DNA of 45,884 nt, taken from positions 1-45,884 of the forward strand of contig JBBIUU010000013.1 of assembly GCA_037440125.1 (NCBI GenBank), given 5' to 3'. The position numbers were made by a program, and so were the translations under genes. Below the pieces are notes generated by a model. The model worked only from the letters and a program-made list of their open reading frames with translations, was not told the origin of the DNA and ran no database searches. Origin of the DNA: JAKAJA01 sp037440125 (GTDB taxonomy: Bacteria; Acidobacteriota; UBA4820; DSQY01). Shown here in pieces: positions 14,432 through 22,994 of the stretch (position 1 is its first letter; every line of letters starts with the position of its first letter).

Positions 14432-16057
14432 ATGACCGTTCCGACGGTGGCGTTCGCGGCGCGGGCCGCGGCGCGGGAGAGCACCGCGATGGCAGAAGCT
14501 AGAGCATTCCCACCCCGGCCGGGGGCGGGGCCTCAATGGTTCCTGATTGCGGCGCTATGGGCGTCGGCCTGCCTCGCGATGGTTCCGGGCACGACGAACG
14601 CGCAGGACGCGGCCGAGGTGGAGCGCCTCAAAGCCGCGGTGGCCCAGATGCAGCAGGCGCTCGCGCAGATGCGGGACGAACTCCAGGCTCGCGAGTCCCA
14701 GATCAAGGCGCAGGGCGCGGCGCTCGAGGCGTTGAACGCGCGCATCGCGGAACTCGAAGCGGCCAAGGGAAGAGGGACCATGCCGGCACAGCCGGTCCAG
14801 GCCACGGTGGCCGCGGCGAGGGCGGACGTCCCTGGCAAAGAGGAGGCCTCCCCCGCAGGCGCTGCCGCCGTGAGCCCCGAGCCCGACTACCAGAACTTCT
14901 CGGACCATCAAGCCGCGGCGCCCCGGCCGAATTCCGCGCCCATGGCGACTGCCAGGAAGGGCTTCATCCCCATCCCGGGGACCGGCGCGGCGGTCCGGCT
15001 CGGCGCCTCGCCGAGGGTGGACGCCGTGGAGAGCCTCCGGAACGATGGGAACCCCAACGAGTTCGTGACCTCGAGCATCCCCGCCCAGGGGCAGTCTGGG
15101 TACGACGGCCCCAGCCAGCTCGCTTTCCAGGGCAAGGGCACGCGGCTCGACGTGGACCTCCGGGGAAGCACGCCCGGCGGCTCGGGCTATCGCCTCTACT
15201 ACGAGAACGATTTCTTCGGCGACTCCTCCTCCCCGGCGATGACCTACCGGCTGAGGCACCTCTACGCGCAGGGCAGGAACTTTCTCGTGGGGCAGACTTA
15301 CACGGCCTTCATGGACCCCGACGCTGCCCCCGACACGGTGGACTATGAAGGGCCCAACGCGAGGGTGAACGTCCGCCAACCGCAGATCAGGCTCTTCCTC
15401 CCCGTGACGCGGGGGCAGCACTTCAGCGTGAGTTTCGAACAGCCCTCGTCGCAGATCGACACGTCGGCCGCGGGTTTCCCCGCGGGCTCCACCCCGTGGA
15501 GGCGATGGCCCGACCTCGCGATGAACTATCGCGTCGAAGGCAAAGGCGGGCACCTCCAGGTGGCGCTCCTGGCGCGCGACCTCGCCTTCGAGACGGGCGC
15601 GGGCGACGTGCGCACGGCCTTCGGGTGGGGGGCCAGCGTCTCCGGCGTGATCCGCGCCTCGGAGACCGACTGGTTCGACCTCCAGGTGGCCTACGGCGAG
15701 GGCATGGCGCGCTACGTCAAGGACACGGCCGGCCTGAACCTCGATGCGGCGCTCGACGCGCAGGGCCGGCTCGAGGCGATTCCCCTTTTCGCGCCGATGC
15801 TCGGCTACACTCACCGCTGGAACCCCGACTGGCGCTCCACGCTGAGCTACGGCTACGTCCGCGTGAGCCCCCCGGAGAGCCTCGGCGGGTCGGCCCTGCG
15901 GGAGACCCAGTACGCCAGCGCGAACCTCATGTGGAGACCCCTGCGCGGCGCCTGGGTCGGCCTGGAAGCCCTGTGGGGCCAGAAGGTCACGATGGACGGC
16001 GCGCGGGGGACCGGGAACCGGGTCAGCTTCGTCGTCAAGTACGACTTTCCCCGGTAG
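14432..16057 (+). CDS. DcaP-like trimeric outer-membrane porin
   Basis: A 541-residue protein (from ATG 14432; ATG 14489 would give a more usual signal-peptide position). A hydrophobic signal (about 37-57) ends near TNAQ. A coiled coil follows (about 60-112, heptads in AEVERLKAAVAQMQQALAQ), then a Pro/Ala linker and a barrel from about 185. The coiled coil followed by GFIPIPGTGAAVRLGASPR and DVDLRGST is the DcaP family pattern, whose members form trimeric channels for negatively charged organic solutes such as dicarboxylates. It lies 10 bases after the GntR gene, so its expression is probably linked to the regulator. Confidence 0.85.
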   Translation: MTVPTVAFAARAAARESTAMAEARAFPPRPGAGPQWFLIAALWASACLAMVPGTTNAQDAAEVERLKAAVAQMQQALAQMRDELQARESQIKAQGAALEALNARIAELEAAKGRGTMPAQPVQATVAAARADVPGKEEASPAGAAAVSPEPDYQNFSDHQAAAPRPNSAPMATARKGFIPIPGTGAAVRLGASPRVDAVESLRNDGNPNEFVTSSIPAQGQSGYDGPSQLAFQGKGTRLDVDLRGSTPGGSGYRLYYENDFFGDSSSPAMTYRLRHLYAQGRNFLVGQTYTAFMDPDAAPDTVDYEGPNARVNVRQPQIRLFLPVTRGQHFSVSFEQPSSQIDTSAAGFPAGSTPWRRWPDLAMNYRVEGKGGHLQVALLARDLAFETGAGDVRTAFGWGASVSGVIRASETDWFDLQVAYGEGMARYVKDTAGLNLDAALDAQGRLEAIPLFAPMLGYTHRWNPDWRSTLSYGYVRVSPPESLGGSALRETQYASANLMWRPLRGAWVGLEALWGQKVTMDGARGTGNRVSFVVKYDFPR

Positions 16058-16114
16058 GGAACGGGAGCGGGCGCAGGCCGCCAACCTTTCGGGAAGAATG
16101 AGAGCGAGAGCCTC

Positions 16115-17983
16115 ATGGATGGAAATCTGAGTGCGGTGGTGAACGGCTCGTGGAGCGACTTCAAGCACGCGTGGCGCGGCCTCGCGCTCACGGACCTGGT
16201 CTACAAACTCGTCGCCGTCGCGGTCCTGTCGCCCCTGACCGCGCTCTTCCTGCGCTGGCTCATGACGAGGACCCACACGCAGGTCCTCACGGACGCCGAC
16301 ATCGCGCTCTTTTTCATCAACACGCCCGAAGGCATCGTGGCGCTCTTCATCGGCGGCGCGCTCATCCTCACCATCACGATCCTAGAGGTGGCCTGCCTCA
16401 TGGGGATCGGCTTCGCCGGGAAGGAGGGCGCGCGGCTTGGCATGGCTCGGGCTCTGGCTTTCGGGGCGATGAAGGCGCAGGCGGTTCTCCGCCTGGCGTT
16501 CCACCTCGTGTGGCGGGTCCTCCTCGGATCGGTGCCCTTCGTCCTGGCCGTCGGGGCCACCTACTGGTTCATGCTCGCCGGGCACGACATCAACTTCTAC
16601 CTCGCCCGCAAACCGCCCGTCTTCTGGACCGCGCTCTCCCTCGCGGGCCTCGTTCTAGGGGGCCTCGCGGCCGTCCTCCTGTGGATGGTCTGCCGTTGGG
16701 CCTTCGCCCTCCCCATGGTCCTCTTCGAAGACGTGAGCCCCCGGAGCGCCCTCCAGGAGAGCGCCAGACGGTCGGTGGGACGCCGGCGGCCCATCGCGCT
16801 GGCGCTCTTCCTGTGGGGGGCCGCCGCGCTGATCCTGGCCTACGTCCCCACGGGCCTCGTGAAGGCTCTCGGCAGGGGCGTCGCGCCCTTTTTCTCGGGC
16901 TCCGTGGGCCTGCTCCTCCTCTTCATGGTCGTGCTCGCGCTCCTCTGGGGCTTCATGGCGCTCGCGGCCGGAATCCTCAGCACCTCGGCCATTGCCCTCC
17001 TCCTCAACCGCCTCTACCACCACCTCGGCGAGCCCCTGTCGCCGCAGGCGCCCGCGGGCATGACGGAGGGGCGCGACCCGCGGCTGTCGCGGCGCGCGGC
17101 GGTGTGGATCGTCGTAGCCGCCGTCGTCGCCGCCGTCGGGGTGGTTCTGATGGCCTTCTTCCTGACGCACAACTTTCAGCCCGTCCTGGTCCTCGCCCAC
17201 CGGGGGGCGTCGCTCGAGGCGCCTGAGAACACGCTCTCGTCCTTCCGCAAGGCCATCGAAGAGAAGGCCGACTACGTCGAGCTGGATGTGCAGGAGTCGA
17301 AGGACGGGGTGGTGATGGTCGTTCACGACAGCGACCTCATGAAGGTGGCGGGCTCTCCCTTGAAGATCTGGGAGTCCACCGCGGAACAACTCCGCGCCGT
17401 GGATCTTGGCAGCCGGATGGGCCCCCAGTTCGCGGGGGAGAGGGTCCCCACGCTCGAGGCGGTCCTCGCCCTCTGCAAGGGCAAGGTCAAGATGGACATC
17501 GAGCTCAAACAGTACGGGCACGACGAGCACCTCGAGGAGAAGGTCGTCGCGCTGGTCGAGGCCGCGGGGATGGAGAAGGACTGCATCTTCATGTCCCTCG
17601 ACGACCACCAGGTCCGCAAGATGAAGGAGCTGAGGCCCAAGTGGCGCTGCGGCGTCCTCGTGGCGAAGGCGCTCGGCGACCTCACCACCCTCAACGCCGA
17701 CTTCCTGGCGGTGCAGTACAAGGTCGCCACGGCGCGGTTCATGCGGCGCGCCCACCGCGCCGGGCAGGACGTTTTCGTATGGACCGTGGACGACCCGGCC
17801 AAGATGTTCGAAGCCATGAGCTTCGGGGTGGACGGGCTCATCACGAACAAGCCGGCGCTGGGCCGGGAGATCATCGAGCGCCGCGAAAGGATGAGCGACG
17901 CCCAGCGCCTCCTCGGCGCACTCCTCATCCGGCTCGGGGCCACCACGAAGGAGCTCGCCTCTGAAGATTCGCTGAGGCCGTGA
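16115..17983 (+). CDS. Glycerophosphodiester phosphodiesterase with N-terminal polytopic membrane domain
   Basis: A 622-residue two-domain protein. Residues 1-350 hold about eight membrane helices, matching the GDPD membrane domain family. Residues about 355-600 are a GDPD TIM barrel: AHRGASLEAPENT with the catalytic His-Arg near 362-363, YVELDVQESKDGVVMVVHD with metal ligands and the second catalytic His, and DIELK further on. The enzyme hydrolyses glycerophosphodiesters to glycerol-3-phosphate and an alcohol. Membrane anchoring suggests action at the membrane surface. It follows a DcaP-like porin and precedes an esterase-like/phytase-type protein, which suggests phosphate-ester handling. 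Confidence 0.93.
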   Translation: MDGNLSAVVNGSWSDFKHAWRGLALTDLVYKLVAVAVLSPLTALFLRWLMTRTHTQVLTDADIALFFINTPEGIVALFIGGALILTITILEVACLMGIGFAGKEGARLGMARALAFGAMKAQAVLRLAFHLVWRVLLGSVPFVLAVGATYWFMLAGHDINFYLARKPPVFWTALSLAGLVLGGLAAVLLWMVCRWAFALPMVLFEDVSPRSALQESARRSVGRRRPIALALFLWGAAALILAYVPTGLVKALGRGVAPFFSGSVGLLLLFMVVLALLWGFMALAAGILSTSAIALLLNRLYHHLGEPLSPQAPAGMTEGRDPRLSRRAAVWIVVAAVVAAVGVVLMAFFLTHNFQPVLVLAHRGASLEAPENTLSSFRKAIEEKADYVELDVQESKDGVVMVVHDSDLMKVAGSPLKIWESTAEQLRAVDLGSRMGPQFAGERVPTLEAVLALCKGKVKMDIELKQYGHDEHLEEKVVALVEAAGMEKDCIFMSLDDHQVRKMKELRPKWRCGVLVAKALGDLTTLNADFLAVQYKVATARFMRRAHRAGQDVFVWTVDDPAKMFEAMSFGVDGLITNKPALGREIIERRERMSDAQRLLGALLIRLGATTKELASEDSLRP

Positions 17984-18014
17984 GGTCGAAAGAGCGATAA
18001 GGCGGGAGGAAGAG

Positions 18015-19517
18015 ATGGCAAGAGCGCGTGACGCGGCGGTTCTGACGATGATGGTCGTGGCGGCCCTGGGGGCCGGGGCCGCGGCGCCCCCCGGCGGCGC
18101 ACCCCAGAGAGGCGAGGCGCAGGCGCGCCTCGTGGCCCGGAGCGTCCTGCCCGACATGACCTTCCGGGCGGGATCGCCGCCTACGGGGGCGTTCTTCACC
18201 CCGGCGGACCGCGAGGCCGCCAAGGCCAACGGCATCGGCGGCTCCGGGAAAGGCCCCTACTTCGACGAACAGCCCGTCCAGGGCTTCTCGAGCATGATCC
18301 CCGCCGACGGGAAGACGTGGTGGGCCCTCGCCGACAACGGGTACGCGTGGCGGCCTAACTCGGGGGACTTCCAGCTCGCGCTCTACCGCATCGACCCGCG
18401 GTGGGGTGACCCCGCAGGGCCCAAGGTGCTCGAGACGGTCCTCCTGAGGGACCCCGACCGCCACATCCCGTGGGCGGTTCTCTGCGACCGGGCTCACGGC
18501 AAGGCGCTTCCGCCCTTCTCGTTCAACGCCATGCCGCCGGCGCCGGCCGCCTGCGGAGGCGATCCGGCGGCGCGCCTCCTCACGGGTTTCGACCTGGACC
18601 CCGAGTCGGTCGTGAAGGCGCCCGACGGGACCCTCTGGATCAGTGAGGAGTTCGGCCCGTCGCTCGTGCACGTGGCCGCCGACGGCAGGGTGCTCGAGGC
18701 GCCCGTCCCGTTCCCCGGGGTGCGTTCGCCGCAGTGCCCGGGCCTGGACCTCTCGGACCCGTCACGCCCGGAGAAGCCCAACCTCGCGGCAAGCCGCGGC
18801 CCCGAGGGGCTGGCCCTCAGCCCCGACGGGTCGACCCTCTACGCGCTCCTCGAGGGCGCTGTGGCCGGGGACGACCCGCAGGACCTCCGGATCTACGTCT
18901 TCGACGCGGCGCGGAGGGCCTTCACCGGGTTCCTCCGCTACCGCCTTGAGATGCCGAGCCAGGAAGTGAACCTGGCCATGATCGCGGACGGGGCGGGGAA
19001 AAGGTTCTACCCCGGCGAGACGGCGCCGCCGCCGGGCCCCGTCTCCATCGGGGAACTGAAGGCCGTGAACTCCCACCAGATGCTCGTCATCGAGAGGGAC
19101 AACCTGGGCGACGACCTGCCCGCGCCGAGGTTCAAGAAGGTGTTCCTCATCGACACCGCGGGCGTCCAAGACGGCGGGCACGTCCGGAAGACCCTCCTCC
19201 TGGATCTGCTGGCGATCCCCGACCCGGCCGGCGTGGGGGGCGACGGCGACTTCTTCCGCATGCCCTTCTACACCATCGAATCGATCTATCCGGTGGATCA
19301 GCGCACGCTGCTCGTGGCGTCGGACAACAACTTCCCCTTCTCCCACGGGAGGGCGCGCAGCAGGAGCGCCGACCGCCGGGGAGCGCTCGCGGCGGACGAC
19401 ACGGAGATGATCCTCGTTCGGCTCGGGGCGCCCCTCGAGGTGGACGCGAGGCTCCTCCCCGCGGGAGGCGGGCGGAGCCCACAGACTTGGAACGATGGCC
19501 AAGGGAGATTTCCATGA
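18015..19517 (+). CDS. Exported esterase-like (phytase-type beta-propeller) protein
   Basis: A 500-residue protein with a signal peptide (hydrophobic about 8-25). The mature sequence fits the 'esterase-like activity of phytase' family (PF13449): PVQGFSSMIP and WWALADNGY near the N-terminus, DPESVVKAPDGTLWISEEFGPSLVHV centrally, GPEGLALSPDGSTLYALLEG, and ESIYPVDQRTLLVASDNNFPFS near the end. Family members are propellers with reported or inferred phosphoester or ester hydrolase activity. Its stop overlaps the DUF2252 start by 4 bases. Confidence 0.85.
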   Translation: MARARDAAVLTMMVVAALGAGAAAPPGGAPQRGEAQARLVARSVLPDMTFRAGSPPTGAFFTPADREAAKANGIGGSGKGPYFDEQPVQGFSSMIPADGKTWWALADNGYAWRPNSGDFQLALYRIDPRWGDPAGPKVLETVLLRDPDRHIPWAVLCDRAHGKALPPFSFNAMPPAPAACGGDPAARLLTGFDLDPESVVKAPDGTLWISEEFGPSLVHVAADGRVLEAPVPFPGVRSPQCPGLDLSDPSRPEKPNLAASRGPEGLALSPDGSTLYALLEGAVAGDDPQDLRIYVFDAARRAFTGFLRYRLEMPSQEVNLAMIADGAGKRFYPGETAPPPGPVSIGELKAVNSHQMLVIERDNLGDDLPAPRFKKVFLIDTAGVQDGGHVRKTLLLDLLAIPDPAGVGGDGDFFRMPFYTIESIYPVDQRTLLVASDNNFPFSHGRARSRSADRRGALAADDTEMILVRLGAPLEVDARLLPAGGGRSPQTWNDGQGRFP

Positions 19518-20944
19518 AGACCAGCAGGGTTTCGAAGCAGGACGTGGTTGGTGAGCTGAACGCGCAGGCCGGGGACAGAAACCAGCGGCACTTCACCTAC
19601 GCCGAATGCTACGCCATGGGCAAGAGGCTGAGGGAGGCCTGCCCGCGCAGTTCCCATGCGGGCTGGAAAGCGCCGAAAGACCGGCCCGACGCGGTGAGGC
19701 TCGTCCTGGATGCGGAGAAGGGCCGGCACGCCGAGCTCCTGCCCCTCCGCCACGGACGCATGGCGCGCTCACCCTTCACGTTCTACCGGGGGGCGGCCCT
19801 CACCATGGCCTCGGATCTGGCGATGACGCCCGTCACCGGCATCAGGGTCCAGTGCTGCGGAGACGCGCACCTCTGCAACTTCGGGGGCTTCGCGACCCCC
19901 GAGAGGAACGTCATCTTCGCCATCAACGACCTCGACGAGACCCTGCCGGCTCCCTGGGAGTGGGACGTGAAGCGCCTCGCCGCGAGCTTCGTCGTGGCGT
20001 GCCGGGACAACGGGCTGAGCGACGCGCAGGCGCGGGACGTGACCCTGACGTGCGTCCGGACCTACCGGGAGTCCATGGCCGAGTTCAGCCAGATGAGGAC
20101 CCTCGAGCTGTGGTACATGGCGCTGAGGGCCGAGGACCTCGTGGGGACCATCAAGGATCGCGCCATGCGGGAGCGGGGCGTGAAACGCCTCGAGAAGGAG
20201 AGGGGCAAGAGCATCGCGGAGGACATCTTCCCAAAGCTGGCCGAACACAAAGGGGACACCCCCGTCATCAAGGACCAGCTCCCCACGATCTTCCACGCCC
20301 CGGGTCACACCCCGGGCGAGGTCCACCGCGCGGTCACCGAGACCCTCACGGGGTATCGCGACACCCTCTCGCATTCGGCCCGGACGCTCCTGGACCGGTA
20401 CGAGCTGGTGGACGCCGCCCTCAAGGTCGTGGGGATCGGGAGCGTGGGCACCTCCTGCTGGGTCCTGCTCTACCTGGCCAGCGAAGGGGACCCCCTCTTC
20501 CTGCAGGTCAAGGAGGCGCGCGCCTCGGTCCTCGAGCGGTACGCCGGGGCGAGCGAGTTCCCCAACCACGGCCAGCGCGTGGTGAACGGCTACCGGCTCA
20601 TGCAGCCCGCGAGCGACGTCTTCCTCGGTTGGTGCCGCGGCCCCCGGCGCGATTTCTTCGTCCGCCAGCTGAGGGACATCAAGATCAGCCTCCGCGTGGA
20701 GACCTTCGGCGCGAAGGAGATGGACCTCTATGCCACGTGGTGCGGCCGGGCCCTCGCGCTCTCGCACGCGCGGGCGGGAAAACGGGCGCTCCTGGCCGGG
20801 TACATGGGCAAGAGCGACGCCTTCGACAAGGCCGTCGCCGACTTTTCGAAGGCTTACGCGGACCAGAACGAAAAGGACCACGCGGCGCTCAAGCGCGCCA
20901 TCCGCAGCGGCAAGGTGAAGGCCCAGGCCGAGGAGGTGGAGTAG
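19514..20944 (+). CDS. DUF2252 family protein
   Basis: A 476-residue protein of DUF2252. The diagnostic core is CCGDAHLCNFGGFATPE (about 112-130) followed by FAINDLDETLPAPWEWDVKRLAAS (about 137-160). This is reminiscent of the active site of the protein-kinase/aminoglycoside-phosphotransferase fold, with the D-H-N and D-D-E triads suggesting nucleotide or metal binding. The reaction is unknown. No signal peptide is seen, so it is probably cytosolic. ATG 19514 overlaps the previous stop (ATGA) with a GGGAG site upstream; the next gene begins 2 bases after its stop. Confidence 0.9.
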   Translation: MKTSRVSKQDVVGELNAQAGDRNQRHFTYAECYAMGKRLREACPRSSHAGWKAPKDRPDAVRLVLDAEKGRHAELLPLRHGRMARSPFTFYRGAALTMASDLAMTPVTGIRVQCCGDAHLCNFGGFATPERNVIFAINDLDETLPAPWEWDVKRLAASFVVACRDNGLSDAQARDVTLTCVRTYRESMAEFSQMRTLELWYMALRAEDLVGTIKDRAMRERGVKRLEKERGKSIAEDIFPKLAEHKGDTPVIKDQLPTIFHAPGHTPGEVHRAVTETLTGYRDTLSHSARTLLDRYELVDAALKVVGIGSVGTSCWVLLYLASEGDPLFLQVKEARASVLERYAGASEFPNHGQRVVNGYRLMQPASDVFLGWCRGPRRDFFVRQLRDIKISLRVETFGAKEMDLYATWCGRALALSHARAGKRALLAGYMGKSDAFDKAVADFSKAYADQNEKDHAALKRAIRSGKVKAQAEEVE

Positions 20945-20946
20945 GG

Positions 20947-21876
20947 ATGGAACGATCATTCTTCAGTCGACGGGCGTTCGTCCTCGTCGCGGTTCTCGCA
21001 TCGCTGGCGGTGGGAATCCCGTCGCTGGCCCAGGACATCGAGCCGCGGGCTTACTCCAACGCGCCCGTGGGGGTCAACTTCGTGATCGCGGGCTACGCCT
21101 TCACCGACGGCGGGGTGTCCTTCGACCCCACCCTTCCGGTAGAGGACCCCGAGCTCAGGACCTCGAACCTGCTGGTCGCCTACGCCCGAGTCCTCGACCT
21201 CGGGGGGAAGACGGCGAAGTTCGACGTGGTGCTCCCCTACACGTGGCTCTCCGGCTCCGCGGTCTATGCCGGGAAGCCGGTGGAGAGGGTCGTATCCGGG
21301 TTCGGAGACTCGCGCCTCAGGCTCTCGTGGAACCTCGTCGGCTCGCCGGCCCTCGGTCTGAAGGATTTCGCGTCCTACCACCAGGACCTGATCGTCGGGG
21401 CGAGCCTCCAGGTCACGGTGCCAGCGAGCCAGTACGACCCCACGCGCCTGGTGAACATCGGGACGCACCGGTGGTCCTTCAAGCCCGAGGTCGGCATCTC
21501 GAAGGCCCTGGGGCGTTGGACGCTCGAGGCCCAGGCTGCCGCCACCTTCTTCACGACCAACCACGAATTCTACGGCGGACACACGCGTTCGCAGGATCCC
21601 CTATACTCGCTCCAGGGGCACGTCATCTACAGCTTCAAGGGCGGCCTGTGGGGGTCCCTCGACGCGACCTACTTCTGGGGCGGACAGACGACCCTCGAAG
21701 GCCTGCTCAAGGAGGACCGCCAGGAGAACTGGCGCGTGGGCGGGATCCTCGCCATCCCCGTGGACCGGAAAAACTCGCTCAAGATCAGCGTGAGCAACGG
21801 CGTGTCCGCGCGCACAGGGAACAGCTACTTCCTGGCCGCCCTCGCCTGGCAGCACCGCTGGGGTGGAGGCCTGTAA
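20947..21876 (+). CDS. Outer-membrane barrel of the MetA-pathway phenol-degradation type, second copy
   Basis: A 309-residue protein with a signal peptide (hydrophobic about 10-27, cleavage near SLAQD). The mature domain shows the PF13557 pattern: NAPVGVNFVIAGYAFTDG near the N-terminus, KFDVVLPYTW, a long strand with VGASLQVTVPASQYDPTRLVNIGTHRW, and FKPEVGISK. It matches the family better than the barrel at 12527. It lies 2 bases after DUF2252 and 26 before the AI-2E-type transporter. Confidence 0.85.
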   Translation: MERSFFSRRAFVLVAVLASLAVGIPSLAQDIEPRAYSNAPVGVNFVIAGYAFTDGGVSFDPTLPVEDPELRTSNLLVAYARVLDLGGKTAKFDVVLPYTWLSGSAVYAGKPVERVVSGFGDSRLRLSWNLVGSPALGLKDFASYHQDLIVGASLQVTVPASQYDPTRLVNIGTHRWSFKPEVGISKALGRWTLEAQAAATFFTTNHEFYGGHTRSQDPLYSLQGHVIYSFKGGLWGSLDATYFWGGQTTLEGLLKEDRQENWRVGGILAIPVDRKNSLKISVSNGVSARTGNSYFLAALAWQHRWGGGL

Positions 21877-21902
21877 GACTCGTCGAGGCGAAGGAGGGTC
21901 CG

Positions 21903-22982
21903 ATGGAGCAGTCCAAGGGGGACCTGGCGAAGACGGTCATCTCGATCATGGCCCTGTGCAGCCTCATCACCGCCGTGTTCTGGATTGTGCGCCCCTTCCT
22001 GGCGGCGACGATCTGGGCCACCTTCATCGCGGTGTCCACGTGGCCCCTCCTTCTCAGGGTGCAGAAGACCCTCTGGGGCAAGCGCGGTCTCGCGGTCGCT
22101 GTCATGACCCTCGCGTTGCTCCTCGTGGCCCTCCTGCCCTTCCTCGGCGCGGTGGCGACCCTCATCAACAACGGGGACGCCATCGCAAACTTCGCCAAGG
22201 CCCTCCCCGCCTACCACCTCCCGCCGCCCCCCGGTTTCCTCGAGAAGGTCCCGGTCGTGGGCGCGAAGGCCGCCACGGGTTGGGAGAAGCTCGCCGAGGG
22301 CGGGATGCAGGGGCTCATGGACAAAGTGTCGCCCTACGCCATGAAGGTGGCGCAGTGGTTCGCCGCCAAGGTCGGCAGCATGGGCGTGCTCTTCGTGCAG
22401 TTCCTCCTCACCGTCGTCATCACGGCGGTCCTCTACGCTTCGGGCGAGAACGCCGCCGCGACCGTGAGAGCCTTCCTCCACCGGCTCCTCGGGCAGCGCG
22501 GGGACGACCTGGTCCCCCTCATCGCCGGCGCCATCCGCGGGGTCGCCATGGGGGTCGTGGTCACCGCCCTGGCCCAGGCGTTCTTCGGCGGCATCGGCCT
22601 CGCCATCGCGGGCGTCCCCTTCGCGGGCCCGCTGACGGCCGCCATGCTCATTCTCTGCATCGCGCAGGTGGGGCCGGGCCTCGTGCTCATCCCCGCCGTC
22701 ATCTGGGCGTTCTATTCGCTGGGCACGGGCTGGGGGATCTTCCTCCTCTTCTGGTCTCTAGTGGCCATGACCATGGACAACTTCCTCAAGCCGGTCCTCA
22801 TCAAGAGCGGCGCTCCCATCCCGCTCCTCGTGGTCTTCGCGGGGGTCCTGGGCGGGCTCATGACGCTGGGGCTGGTGGGCATATTCGTCGGCCCCGTGGT
22901 GCTGGCCGTGGCCCGCGCGCTCTTCCTCGCTTGGCTCGAATGGGACGGCGGCATGGCGCCGCCGCCGGGTGGGGAGGCCTGA
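21903..22982 (+). CDS. AI-2E family transporter (YdiK-like)
   Basis: A 359-residue inner-membrane protein with about eight hydrophobic segments in the AI-2E transporter arrangement: two N-terminal pairs, a soluble loop (about 95-155), then a membrane-rich half containing LPLIAGAIRGVAMGVV-like, PLTAAMLILCIAQVGP and FLKPVLIKSGAPIPLLVVFAGVLGGL motifs. The DNFLKPxLI and P-hinge segments are conserved in the family. Members include TqsA exporters and Na+/H+ antiporters, so autoinducer transport should not be assumed. A GGAGGG site precedes ATG 21903. It is the last gene of the plus-strand run and ends 12 bases from the convergent porin gene. Confidence 0.92.
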   Translation: MEQSKGDLAKTVISIMALCSLITAVFWIVRPFLAATIWATFIAVSTWPLLLRVQKTLWGKRGLAVAVMTLALLLVALLPFLGAVATLINNGDAIANFAKALPAYHLPPPPGFLEKVPVVGAKAATGWEKLAEGGMQGLMDKVSPYAMKVAQWFAAKVGSMGVLFVQFLLTVVITAVLYASGENAAATVRAFLHRLLGQRGDDLVPLIAGAIRGVAMGVVVTALAQAFFGGIGLAIAGVPFAGPLTAAMLILCIAQVGPGLVLIPAVIWAFYSLGTGWGIFLLFWSLVAMTMDNFLKPVLIKSGAPIPLLVVFAGVLGGLMTLGLVGIFVGPVVLAVARALFLAWLEWDGGMAPPPGGEA

Positions 22983-22994
22983 CCGCCCCGCGCG

